DNA of 64,000 nucleotides from Paraburkholderia sp. HP33-1 (GTDB lineage: Bacteria > Pseudomonadota > Gammaproteobacteria > Burkholderiales > Burkholderiaceae), in the NCBI RefSeq assembly GCF_021390595.1, contig NZ_JAJEJR010000003.1, positions 1,054,001-1,118,000 on the forward strand. Reading direction: 5' to 3'. The stretch's first letter is position 1. Each line of letters starts with the position of its first letter. A program made the position numbers and the translations under genes. The notes below the pieces were generated by a model. The model made no database searches and was not told the origin of the DNA. It saw nothing but the letters and a program-made list of their open reading frames with translations. Below, one piece after another: positions 8,927-16,767 of the stretch.

Positions 8927-8968
8927 CTATCGGGGATCGATGCGAGAACTTGTAGGCGATCCCCTACA
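8927..8968 (-). promoter_or_regulatory. Candidate response-regulator operator and promoter of fnr
   Basis: A perfect inverted repeat TGTAGG-CGATCC-CCTACA at 8951-8968 is followed on the minus strand by the -10-like GATAGT (8931-8926). The arms, the 6-nt spacer length and the distance to GATAG match the copy upstream of the efflux operon (2693-2710) to within one base. The fnr start codon is about 140 nt downstream. Confidence 0.5.
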
Positions 8969-9042
8969 TGTCGGCACGTCGAAAGGCCTAGGACGCGAAG
9001 AGGGAGAGGAGCTGGCTCGCAATGCCCCCCTCCGCCATCCGA

Positions 9043-9083
9043 TTGATCCTTGTCAATCGCACCCGATGGCAACTCTGCACAAT
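9043..9083 (+). promoter_or_regulatory. FNR box with class II-type promoter
   Basis: TTGAT-CCTT-GTCAA at 9043-9056 differs in one base from the FNR consensus TTGAT-N4-ATCAA. A -10-like CACAAT lies at 9078-9083, which puts the box centre at about -41 relative to a start near 9091. This is the layout of FNR-activated class II promoters. The first downstream gene starts at 9113. Confidence 0.7.
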
Positions 9084-9112
9084 GGAATCTCCCCTTTACC
9101 GGAGCAGATAGC

Positions 9113-9574
9113 GTGAAAATGAAAATCGCTTTACTGATTGCGAGTGCGGCACTCGTTGCCGGGACGAACGTTCAGGCCAACGACGCGCAGCATCCTGCCA
9201 GCGCCACGCAAGCAGCACCATCAGTGCAGTCCAGCGAGCGTTTCGAAGAGGCGCGTGCACAGATGCAGAAGATGCTGGCGCAGATGGACCAGATCCATCA
9301 AACGAAGGATCCGGCCGAACGGCAGCGTCTGATGGACGAACACATGCGCACCATGCAGGACACGATGCAATCGATGCATGCAATGGGTGGCCCGATGATG
9401 ATGGACATGATGGGACAGCAAGGCATGGGCGGTGTCCCCAACAAGACTCAGAGCGGCAAGCGCGGATCGGGCGTAAACGAACGCATCGACATGATGGAAA
9501 AGCGCATGGACGTGATGCAGATGATGATGGAACAGATGCTCAAGCAACAGAAAGCGCCGGCCGCCGTGCAGTAA
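9113..9574 (+). CDS. Methionine-rich periplasmic protein
   Basis: About 153 residues. A signal peptide (KIALLIASAALVAGTNVQA, cleavage probably after the last Ala) is followed by a Gln/His segment, then a helical region packed with Met: MQKMLAQMDQIHQ, GGPMMMDMMGQQGMGG and DMMEKRMDVMQMMMEQML. Met/His clusters of this sort can bind Cu(I) or Ag(I), but no known metal-site fold is recognised. The GTG at 9113 is preferred because GGAG lies 8 nt upstream; ATG 9119 is the alternative. It is preceded by an FNR box, so expression should rise when oxygen is low. First gene of a small operon with the membrane protein and, probably, the AhpD-like gene. Confidence 0.8.
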   Translation: MKMKIALLIASAALVAGTNVQANDAQHPASATQAAPSVQSSERFEEARAQMQKMLAQMDQIHQTKDPAERQRLMDEHMRTMQDTMQSMHAMGGPMMMDMMGQQGMGGVPNKTQSGKRGSGVNERIDMMEKRMDVMQMMMEQMLKQQKAPAAVQ

Positions 9575-9605
9575 ATGCGCCCCGTTACAACTGAGGAGAT
9601 GCAAC

Positions 9606-9830
9606 ATGATGTATCACTGGACCGGGATGGCCGGATACGGGCTGGCACACTGGATCGCCTTTCTTGTCATGGCGGTGGTGCTGCTTTACCCGATCGGCCG
9701 GATCCTGAGGCGAATCGGCTTGTCCCCTCTCTGGTCGATTCTGGCACTGGTACCGTTGCTGAACCTGCTGGGGCTCTGGGTGCTTGCATTTGTCGACTGG
9801 CCGCAACCGGATGCCGGGAAGTCGAGCTAG
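9606..9830 (+). CDS. Small two-helix inner-membrane protein
   Basis: A 74-residue protein with two hydrophobic segments (WIAFLVMAVVLLYPIGRIL and LWSILALVPLLNLLGLWVL) separated by the short basic turn RRIGLSP. GAGGAG precedes the ATG by about 8 nt. It follows the Met-rich gene by 31 nt and is likely in the same FNR-controlled transcript. The pattern resembles small envelope proteins found next to metal-handling or respiratory genes, but no function can be assigned. Confidence 0.75.
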   Translation: MMYHWTGMAGYGLAHWIAFLVMAVVLLYPIGRILRRIGLSPLWSILALVPLLNLLGLWVLAFVDWPQPDAGKSS

Positions 9831-9973
9831 GCCAGCAAGACGCGAGTGCGTGCGGTGTTCCAGAGAGGCGACCTTCATCGCGGGCGATAGCAAGCCACGC
9901 GACGGGACAGCGCGCCAGGAGCAAACGCATGAACTCCGTGACGCAATCACCTTTGATAATTGGAGGAACAGCT

Positions 9974-10321
9974 ATGAGCGGATTTCCCGCATTTAAAGAC
10001 GTCGTACGTGGAGTCTCCAACCAGATGCGAGCCCTGCGTGAAACGCAGCCGGACCTGATGACTGCTTTCAGTCAGCTCGCGACTGCTGGCACGAGGGACA
10101 GTGCTCTGGACAGGAAAACGCGGGAACTGATCGCACTGGGTATCGCCGTGGCCGGCCGGTGCGATGATTGCATTGGCTTCCACGTTCAGACGCTGGTGAA
10201 ACTTGGCATGACACGGCAGGAACTCGAAGATGCGATGGCTACAGCAGTCTATATGGGCGGCGGCCCGTCGATGATGTACGCCACCCATGCGCTAGCAGCG
10301 TTCGAAGAGTTCTCCTCCTGA
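9974..10321 (+). CDS. AhpD-like / carboxymuconolactone decarboxylase family protein
   Basis: 115 residues from the ATG at 9974, which has GGAGGA 8 nt upstream. The AhpD core motif is intact: GRCDDCIGFHVQTLVKLGMTR, that is C-x2-C-x3-H, where the Cys pair acts as a peroxidase or disulfide reductase site. The tail with GGGPSMMYATHALAAFEEF is typical of the family. It lies 143 nt after the small membrane protein on the same strand; the intervening DNA holds no clear gene. It probably acts in oxidant or thiol stress under the FNR-linked programme. The exact substrate is unknown. Confidence 0.88.
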   Translation: MSGFPAFKDVVRGVSNQMRALRETQPDLMTAFSQLATAGTRDSALDRKTRELIALGIAVAGRCDDCIGFHVQTLVKLGMTRQELEDAMATAVYMGGGPSMMYATHALAAFEEFSS

Positions 10322-10354
10322 CAGGTGAAGCGGGTGGTCGACAATGCGCCGCAA

Positions 10355-10480
10355 TTTCTGGTTCGGGTGCCAATCGAACTGTTGCGCCAGCTCGGCCAGC
10401 GTCCGCTCGCCTTTGACCGCTGCCAGCGCCACCTTCGCTTTGAACGCCGCTGAGTGCCTCTGTCGGATTCTCTTCGTCCT
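10355..10480 (-). pseudogene. IS3-family transposase OrfA remnant
   Basis: On the minus strand, one frame reads KRIRQRHSAAFKAKVALAAV then KGERTLAELAQQFDWHPNQ, the typical N-terminal helix-turn-helix of IS3-group OrfA proteins. The match stops right after HPNQ, and no in-frame ATG is seen just before it, so only about 120 bp remain. No terminal inverted repeat or OrfB was found. It marks an old insertion at the edge of the steroid island, next to a truncated GntR gene. Confidence 0.7.
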
Positions 10481-10599
10481 TTGCCTGCACCATCGCTGGC
10501 TCAGGCCCCGGACGTTCCACTTATCCGGCCGTCCGCAACTGCGCGGCCATCTCTCAAGCGCCCGGACGCATGCCGCCCGTCAGCATCTGCATGATGCGT

Positions 10600-11066
10600 C
10601 GAGTGTCATTGTCCGAAGCGACGAGAGGAGCCAGCAGCGCATCGACGTGCATTTCGCCTTTCACGAAGCGCTTGTCAGTACTCGTGGCAGCCCGCGGCTA
10701 ATGCAGATCCGCACCACGCTCTATGAGCAGACCGAGCGCTACCGCCGCCTCGAACTCAACGTTCCGCAGAGGAACCGTGACGTCGCCAACGAACATCGCC
10801 AGTTCGCCGAAGCCGCAATCGCCCGCGACGTGGCCACAGCCGCACGCCTGATGCACGATCACATCAACCGCACGACCGAAGGCATCATCCGCGCGTTGTC
10901 GGACAGTGCGGTGCCCAAAGCCTCCACCGCCGCCTCGCCCAAGCGCGCTGCAACGGGATCGCGCACCAGCCGGGCCAAGGCGCCTGCCGCTGCCAAGGCC
11001 ACCCCCGCCGCCAAGGCACCGGCAAAGCGCCGCACAGCAACGGCATCGAAAAAGAAATCTGCGTAG
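10600..11066 (+). pseudogene. GntR-family regulator remnant (FCD domain) with histone-H1-like tail
   Basis: The frame open from 10344 encodes an FCD effector domain (from DERSQQRIDVHFAFHEAL, including RDVANEHRQFAEAAIARDV then ARLMHDHINRTTEGIIRAL) but no winged-helix DNA-binding domain. The upstream part is the antisense of the IS3 remnant and unrelated sequence. The gene is therefore 5'-truncated, probably by the insertion event. After the FCD domain comes an Ala/Lys/Pro/Arg-rich tail of about 50 residues resembling H1/AlgP repeats, unusual for GntR proteins. Whether a shorter product is made is unknown; codon usage in the tail still looks constrained. Confidence 0.6.
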
Positions 11067-11210
11067 GCGTCGCTCATTGGACGCCGGCGGGCCGCCCTTG
11101 CGCGGGGCGCCATCGAACGCTTTGCCCCCGGCATGGCGTTGAGATCCTCCTCGCCGCCTGAAGCCGTTGCCGGCCGCGGACTGGTTTCCGCGTGCGCCTT
11201 AAAGGTTGAA

Positions 11211-12956
11211 TCAGCCCAGCGTCGCCTCCGCGCTGACTTCAAAACTGCGCCGACTCGCATGGTTGGCCGCTCGACGCCCCGAGAACACGCAATCAGCCGC
11301 GGACAAGCCACTGACATAAAGGTTGGACGGCAACCCGATGGCAGTTCTGCCTGCTGCGTAGAGGCCTGAAACGGGAGAACCATCCTCGCGCAACACCTGT
11401 CCGCTGTCCTCGTTCACCCGCAGCCCGCCGACCGACATGCAACAGCAGGGAAACAGCTTGCTCGATACCGAGACGTCGACCGCATAGAAAGGCCCTTCAC
11501 GCAGCGCGTGGCATTCCGCCCGGCCTTTGCCAAACTCGTCGTCCTCCAGGCCGTCTGCGATGCGGTTGTAGCGAGCGACCGTCGCTGAAAGCTCGGCCTC
11601 GGGGATGTTCAACTTTCTCGCGAGGTCCGCCAGGGTACGTCCCTTGCGGGTCTGGAACCCCAGTGCCAGCACGAGCGGAATGCGCATGAAGGGAAAGAGG
11701 TTTTCGAGAGCGGCTTCGCGCCAGGCTCCCCGGTAGAGCGCCCGGTCGAGAATGATGTAGCCCTTGCCGTTGTTATGCTCGTTCATTGCCCGTCCAATGG
11801 TCGCGCCATACAGCGCCTCATTGACATAGCGCCGACCCGTTGCATTCACGAGGATACCTTTGGGCCATTGAGTCGGCGGGTTGATGAAGCGCCAACTGCT
11901 GACCCTTTCCATCAAGTCCGCTTTGCCACCTGCAGTCTGGCCCAGACGTATGCCGCTGCCGTTATCCCCTCCCGGCGAGCCCATTGCCATACCGGCGACA
12001 TACTTCGGCGCATAGCTCGCCACCATCTGGCGGTTCCAGATGAATCCGCCGGCACTCAGGCACACGCCTCGCGTAGCACGAATGCGCTGCAGAACGCCGT
12101 GCATGCGCAGCAACTCGTCGGCCTTGCGCCAGTAGCGGTTGGCTTTGCGCTCGTGTCGGGCGTACCCAGGCATCGAGCTCGGCAGCTTTTGCATGAGTGT
12201 CCGCGCGGTTTCCTGCACGGTGGCGAACTCCCGGGCGTATGGGGAATCAGGCGGTATGCGCATGACAGCCACACCGAGAATTTCGCCCTCTGTCGATACG
12301 ATCATCCGACGTGCTTCCGTGCGCGGCCAGAACTCGACCCCGAGACTCGCGGCGCGCCGCTGCAGCGGCTCGGTCAGATGAATGCCGAAGCCCACTGCCT
12401 GGTTGACCGGAGGATGCCAGTACTTGTGTCCTCGCGGCGCCGGCCGGGCTACGTTCTGGTAGACGGCCGCCAGGGTGCTGTCCGGGTGGTACAGGAAATA
12501 GCCCGACGGGGGATAGAAAGTCTTGTGCGGATAGTAGCTGCTGTCAAAGCGGACACCGTGGCCGATCAGCCAGTCCAGGTCGCCCGAGCTCCCCGCGCAG
12601 AAGCGTTGAAGGGTACTGGGACTGACGACGTCCTTGACCTCCTCGCGCAGGTACCGGTACATGTTGTCGACGGTGTCCTCCACACCAGCCTTGCGCTGGA
12701 CGACGGTCCCGCCGCCGGAGTAGAAGATGCCGCCGTTCATCGCCGTCGCCCCGCCGCCGCCGAAGGCGTCCACGGCCAATACTTTCAGGCCGTTCTCCGC
12801 CGCCTGGAGCGCGGCACTCACGCCGGCGCCACCATAGCCGACCACGACGAAATCAGCGCTAATGTCCCAAGCCACCTGGTCGGGCGCAGCAACGCGCTCG
12901 GCCGCTTCCACGCGACTGAACCAGTTGGGCGAATCCGGGCCGAATTCGTGCGGCAT
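11211..12956 (-). CDS. FAD-dependent 3-oxo-5alpha-steroid Delta4-dehydrogenase-like protein
   Basis: A 581-residue flavoprotein of the fumarate reductase/KstD superfamily. The N-terminal FAD-binding strand (WDISADFVVVGYGGAGVSAA), the following GGGGATAMNGGIFYSGGGT loop and the end motif (GLYAAGRTAIG, then NLYVSGLSAADC) follow the architecture of Rhodococcus Delta4-(5alpha)-KSTD more closely than Delta1-KstD. The Tyr and Ser of Y-V-S-G sit where that enzyme has its catalytic pair. It should introduce the C4-C5 double bond into 5alpha-3-ketosteroids. It is cut off from the main island by the EmrAB locus but carries the same upstream palindromic element (13087-13105). Substrate specificity is an inference. 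Confidence 0.8.
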   Translation of the reverse strand: MPHEFGPDSPNWFSRVEAAERVAAPDQVAWDISADFVVVGYGGAGVSAALQAAENGLKVLAVDAFGGGGATAMNGGIFYSGGGTVVQRKAGVEDTVDNMYRYLREEVKDVVSPSTLQRFCAGSSGDLDWLIGHGVRFDSSYYPHKTFYPPSGYFLYHPDSTLAAVYQNVARPAPRGHKYWHPPVNQAVGFGIHLTEPLQRRAASLGVEFWPRTEARRMIVSTEGEILGVAVMRIPPDSPYAREFATVQETARTLMQKLPSSMPGYARHERKANRYWRKADELLRMHGVLQRIRATRGVCLSAGGFIWNRQMVASYAPKYVAGMAMGSPGGDNGSGIRLGQTAGGKADLMERVSSWRFINPPTQWPKGILVNATGRRYVNEALYGATIGRAMNEHNNGKGYIILDRALYRGAWREAALENLFPFMRIPLVLALGFQTRKGRTLADLARKLNIPEAELSATVARYNRIADGLEDDEFGKGRAECHALREGPFYAVDVSVSSKLFPCCCMSVGGLRVNEDSGQVLREDGSPVSGLYAAGRTAIGLPSNLYVSGLSAADCVFSGRRAANHASRRSFEVSAEATLG

Positions 12957-13060
12957 ATCGTGTCTCCGTCAAAGTAGTTATTGGCAGGCATCCCACTCCA
13001 ACCAACACCGGGCGGCTCACGTCCTGCTCGCGGCTGCTCTGTAGGTGTGGTCATACCTGG

Positions 13061-13105
13061 ACTTTGACGCCCGGACCCGAGGTCCGCATGGTCCGCCTGG
13101 ACTAG
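13061..13105 (-). promoter_or_regulatory. Steroid-island palindromic element 1 with -10-like box
   Basis: In the direction of transcription: CTAGTCC-AGGC-GGACCATG (13105-13087), then 20 nt, then CAAAGT (13066-13061). It precedes the Delta4-dehydrogenase gene by about 130 nt. It is one of eight copies of CTAGTCC-N4-GGACGATG in the island, all oriented the same way to the downstream gene. Confidence 0.65.
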
Positions 13106-13176
13106 GCGAGCGACGTGAGACTGACACGCGGACGGCGGAACGCCGTCACGCGCGCGTCGATGAGCCGAACACGGCG

Positions 13177-14772
13177 TCAGTGGCCCGCGGAGGACCCAGT
13201 CGCACCGGGTTGCGGCTTCTTGAGCAGCAGCGCGAGCGGCACACACAAAGCGAGCGCAATGCCGAGCAGCCAGAACGTCTCCGAGAAGGTCATGACCATC
13301 GCCTGCTGCTGGATCTGTTCAGCGAATTGGCCGAGTGCGCGCATCTGTGAGTACGCCATGTCACCAGTGCGCTCGTACCAGCCGGCCGCGCTGGTGGCGA
13401 TGCGCTCCTGGCCGATCAGCGAGTTGGCGCTGACCGCCTCGCGCAGCACCGCGGCATGGAAGGTTTCGCGTCGCTCGATCAGCGTGCCGATGATCGCGAG
13501 GCCCATCGAGCCACCGAGATTGCGCGCCATGTTGTAGAGCCCGGCCGCGTCCGCCGAGTCCTCGCGCGCGACGGCTGCCATCGACGCCTGATTGAGCGGC
13601 ATCATCGCGAGCACCTGCGCCGCGCCGCGAATCAGCTGGGACGCCATGAAGTCGTGGCCGACACTTTGCGCCGTCAGCGAAATGTCGAGCATGCAGCTCA
13701 GCGTGAAGAGCAGCAGGCCGCTCACGACCAGCATGCGAAAGTCCACCTTGCCGAGCAGTCGCGGCAGGATCGGCATCATCAGGAAGGCGGGCAATCCCGA
13801 GAACAACATGATCGAGCCCGACTGCAGCGCGTTGTAGCCCGCGACCAGACTGAGGAATTGCGGCAGCAGATAGGAGATGCCATAGATCCCGGCGCCGACG
13901 GCGGTCACAATGATGATCACACTCGCATAGCGCGGATTGCGCATCAGCGAGAGGCGCAGGATCGGCCTTTTCGCGGTGAACTGTGAGAGCGCGATCAGCG
14001 CCATGCCCGCGAGCGAGACCCCTGTCAGCGTGACGATCATCTGCGACTCGAACCAGCGCTCGCGCTGGCCCTCCTCGAGCACCACCGTGAGCGAGCTGAG
14101 CCCGATCGCAAGGCCCGCGATGCCGGGCCAGTCCGCCTTGAGGAACGCCTCCCAGTGCGGCCGATCGGGTTTTAGCCCGACCACGAGCAGTGTGACGAGC
14201 GCAATGCTCACCGGCAGATTGATGAAGAAGCACCACTTCCAGCCGATGTTCTCCGCGAGCCAGCCACCCACCACGGGGCCGAGCAGCGGGCCGAGCAACA
14301 CGATCAAGCCGAACACGGTCATGCCCACGGGCAGCTGCGAGAGCGGCAGCCGCGTGCGGATGATGGTCTGCCCCGTCGGGATCATCGCGCCGCCGGTGAA
14401 GCCCTGGCCGATGCGTCCCGCGATCATCATGCCGAGCGAGTTGGACCAGCCGCACATCATCGAGAACGCAACGAAAAGCGCCGAGTTCGCGAGCAGGAAA
14501 TTGCGCACGCCGAACACGCGCGTGAGCCACGCGGCGAGCGGGATCATCACGATCTCGCTCATCAGGTAGCCGGTCGAAATCCACGTCCCCTCGGTGCCGG
14601 TCGCGCCAATCTCGCCCTGGATCTGCGGTAGCGCCGAGTTGGTGATCGAGATGTCGAGCGTCGCCATCAGCGCGCCGAGCCCGCCCGCGGCGACGGCGAT
14701 CCAGTCGGCCGTGCTCGCGCGCGCCTCGTGGGGTGGCGCCATGTGCGTCGCGTGGGTTGCTGTGTCACTCAC
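13177..14772 (-). CDS. emrB: EmrB-type MFS multidrug exporter (DHA2, 14 TM)
   Basis: A 531-residue inner-membrane drug:H+ antiporter. Fourteen hydrophobic segments start at about residue 27 (WIAVAAGGLGALMATLDISI, the D-x-T/S-x-x-N-x-A-L-P motif of DHA2 proteins); GWKWCFFINLPVSIALVTLL is the typical mid-helix signature. Its start lies 8 nt inside the 3' end of the EmrA gene, so the two are coupled. With the TolC-like partner encoded elsewhere it should export hydrophobic drugs, and in this setting possibly steroids or bile salts. Regulation is presumably by the divergent TetR-type protein. Confidence 0.92.
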   Translation of the reverse strand: MSDTATHATHMAPPHEARASTADWIAVAAGGLGALMATLDISITNSALPQIQGEIGATGTEGTWISTGYLMSEIVMIPLAAWLTRVFGVRNFLLANSALFVAFSMMCGWSNSLGMMIAGRIGQGFTGGAMIPTGQTIIRTRLPLSQLPVGMTVFGLIVLLGPLLGPVVGGWLAENIGWKWCFFINLPVSIALVTLLVVGLKPDRPHWEAFLKADWPGIAGLAIGLSSLTVVLEEGQRERWFESQMIVTLTGVSLAGMALIALSQFTAKRPILRLSLMRNPRYASVIIIVTAVGAGIYGISYLLPQFLSLVAGYNALQSGSIMLFSGLPAFLMMPILPRLLGKVDFRMLVVSGLLLFTLSCMLDISLTAQSVGHDFMASQLIRGAAQVLAMMPLNQASMAAVAREDSADAAGLYNMARNLGGSMGLAIIGTLIERRETFHAAVLREAVSANSLIGQERIATSAAGWYERTGDMAYSQMRALGQFAEQIQQQAMVMTFSETFWLLGIALALCVPLALLLKKPQPGATGSSAGH

Positions 14773-15901
14773 GATGATTCTCGGCGTCGATACGGCGATC
14801 GAGCTCGCGCGCCGAGCGCGTGTCGACCTCCGCGGTCACCGACATCCCCGGCAGCAGCACCCCGCGGGTCTCAGGACCCGTGTCGATGCGGATGCGCACG
14901 GGCACGCGCTGCACGATCTTCGTGAAGTTGCCGGTCGCGTTCTCAGGCGGCAGCAGCGCGAATTGCGAGCCGGTGCCTGGCGAGAAGCTTTCCACGACGC
15001 CATGCAACGTGTGGTCCGGCAGTGCATCGACGCGAATATCCACGGGCTGGCCCGCGCGCATGCGGCCAATCTGCGTTTCCTTGAAGTTCGCCTCGAGGTA
15101 GGTGCGCTGCACCGGCACGACGGTCAGCACGCGGGTGCCGGGTTGCACGTACTGGCCCACGCGCACCGTGCGGTCGCCCACACGCCCCGCGAGCGCGCTC
15201 CTCACTACCGTGTGGTCCAGATCGAGCTGCGACTGCGCGGCACTCGCACGCGCGGCCTCGAGCTGCGCACGCGCCTGCGCGAGCTGCGCCGTGAGCGCCG
15301 TGATCTGCGTGCGCGCGGCCGCGAGCGCGGCGGTGTCCGCGGCGAGCGTGGCCTGCGCCTCGTCGCGTGTGCTCGTCAAAGCGGCAAGGCGCTCGCCCGT
15401 TTCCGCACCGGCGGCGACGACCGGCGCGTAGCGAGTCACCTCGTCGCGCGCGTGCCGCAGGCTCACGCGTGACACCTGCTGCTGTGCCTCGGCCTGCGCG
15501 ATTTTTGCGCGCTGCTGCTCGATCTGCGCCTGCGCGTTCTGGATGTCGGCGTTGCGCGCATCGATATTGGCATTGGCCTCGTCGAGCGCGACCTGGTACT
15601 GGCGCGCGTCGAGCTTCATGAGCGGATCGCCCGCCTTGACGCTCTGATTGTCGTCCACGTAGACGTCCGTGACATAGCCGCTCACCTTCGGCGCGACGGT
15701 CACGCTGTCAGTCTGCAGATACGCGTCGTCGGTCGATTCGATGAAACGCCCGACGAGCCACCAGTGTGCGAGCAACGCGGCCGCGGCCACCAGCGCCGCC
15801 AGCACAATGCCGATCAGCACGAAGCGCCTGGTCCCGCGGCGCGCTGGGCGCGCCGTCTCGCCGGGCATGTCGCGCGTCGGCGCGCCTGCAGTCGTTGACA
15901 T
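14765..15901 (-). CDS. emrA: EmrA-type HlyD-family periplasmic adaptor
   Basis: 378 residues from the ATG at 15901. Cytoplasmic basic stretch (RPARRGTRRF), one membrane helix (about 28-50), lipoyl half (SVTVAPKVSGYVTDVYVDDNQSVKAGDPL), an Ala/Gln-rich coiled coil with QAQIEQQRAKIAQAEAQQQ, second lipoyl half (LDHTVVRSALAGRVGDRTVR) and a beta-barrel. This order is that of EmrA, which couples EmrB to an outer-membrane channel. The frame is open to 16003 but the extra part crosses the tandem operators, so 15901 is used. Divergent from the TetR gene, with the operators between them. Confidence 0.92.
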   Translation of the reverse strand: MSTTAGAPTRDMPGETARPARRGTRRFVLIGIVLAALVAAAALLAHWWLVGRFIESTDDAYLQTDSVTVAPKVSGYVTDVYVDDNQSVKAGDPLMKLDARQYQVALDEANANIDARNADIQNAQAQIEQQRAKIAQAEAQQQVSRVSLRHARDEVTRYAPVVAAGAETGERLAALTSTRDEAQATLAADTAALAAARTQITALTAQLAQARAQLEAARASAAQSQLDLDHTVVRSALAGRVGDRTVRVGQYVQPGTRVLTVVPVQRTYLEANFKETQIGRMRAGQPVDIRVDALPDHTLHGVVESFSPGTGSQFALLPPENATGNFTKIVQRVPVRIRIDTGPETRGVLLPGMSVTAEVDTRSARELDRRIDAENHRE

Positions 15902-15916
15902 ATTTGTTTGCCTCAG

Positions 15917-15956
15917 AAATATTCCAGTCGGAATATTTATTCCATCCGGAACAAAT
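15917..15956. promoter_or_regulatory. Tandem TetR-type operators between emrA and the tetR gene
   Basis: Two overlapping palindromes built on TTCC-N4-GGAA. The first, 15917-15938, is perfect over 9-bp arms (AAATATTCC / GGAATATTT). The second, 15935-15956 (ATTTATTCC-ATCC-GGAACAAAT), has one mismatch. Their centres are 18 bp apart. They fill the 115-nt divergent promoter region and are the probable target of the adjacent regulator. Confidence 0.72.
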
Positions 15957-16016
15957 ATGTCAAGTGATATATTTCTGGCGGCGAAACCGCAACGCGGCAA
16001 CACTGAGGGGGATCAC

Positions 16017-16736
16017 ATGAGCAAGAGCAAACCATTGCGTCGCCCGCCGGAGGGGGGCTATGCGCGCGGCGACGAAACGCGCCGCAAGATCATCGACGCG
16101 GCGATCCACCTCTTTGGGCAGCATGGCTTCGACGGCGCTTCCACGCGCGACATTGCCGCGCGCGCCGGCGTGAACGCACCCGCGCTGCAGTACTACTTCG
16201 AGAACAAGGAGGGGCTGTACCGCGCCTGCGCCGAATCGCTCGCCGACGAGTCCTGGCAGGTCTTCGAACCGGCGGTGCTGCGCGCACGCGAGGCACTCGC
16301 GCGCAATGCCGGCACCGAGGCGTTGATTGATGCGTTCATCGGCATCCTCGAAGCCGTGGCGGACCGCACCATCGTGAAGCGCAGCAACCCGGACTCACGG
16401 CTCTTCATTGCGCGTGAGCAATCCGGCAGCGAGCCCGAGATCGGTTCGAACGTTCTGGACGAGCGTCTGCGCGCGCCGCTCAACGAGGTCAACGCGGCAC
16501 TGCTTGCACGCATCAGTGGCCGCCGCGCCGACGATCCGCTCACGATCGTGCGCATGATCAGCCTGCACGGGCAGTCGCTGCTGTTCAACTTCGCACGCCG
16601 GTCGGTGCAGACCTTGCTCCGCTGGGATGACATCGATGCGAAGAAGGCCGACTTCCTGAAGAAGGCAATCTGCGAACAGTCCCGGGTGATGCTCCAGCAC
16701 TGGGCGCATGAGCGCGACGCGCGGCGCGCGAAGTGA
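16017..16736 (+). CDS. TetR-family repressor of the emrAB locus
   Basis: 239 residues; the ATG at 16017 follows GAGGGGG. An N-terminal HTH (ETRRKIIDAAIHLFGQHGFDG then STRDIAARAGVNAPALQYYF) is followed by an all-helical ligand-binding domain of the CerR/YbiH (DUF1956) type, with a conserved NPDSRLFIAREQ segment. It is transcribed away from emrAB across two tandem TTCC-N4-GGAA palindromes, the usual arrangement for an autoregulated repressor released by the pump substrate. The inducer is unknown. Confidence 0.9.
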   Translation: MSKSKPLRRPPEGGYARGDETRRKIIDAAIHLFGQHGFDGASTRDIAARAGVNAPALQYYFENKEGLYRACAESLADESWQVFEPAVLRAREALARNAGTEALIDAFIGILEAVADRTIVKRSNPDSRLFIAREQSGSEPEIGSNVLDERLRAPLNEVNAALLARISGRRADDPLTIVRMISLHGQSLLFNFARRSVQTLLRWDDIDAKKADFLKKAICEQSRVMLQHWAHERDARRAK

Positions 16737-16767
16737 GCGCCGCCGCGGTTCGATACCGAGCCCAAAC

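Noticed and set aside
8815..9072. Short minus-strand frame upstream of fnr
   Set aside because: It covers the inverted repeat at 8951-8968 and the FNR box at 9043-9056; no ribosome-binding site or family; more likely leader DNA.
11060..11090. Hairpin GGCGTC-N8-GACGCC after the GntR remnant as terminator
   Set aside because: No T-tract follows and the stem is only six pairs.
11775..12977. 400-codon plus-strand frame
   Set aside because: Mirror of the Delta4-dehydrogenase gene, which has full FAD motifs on the opposite strand.
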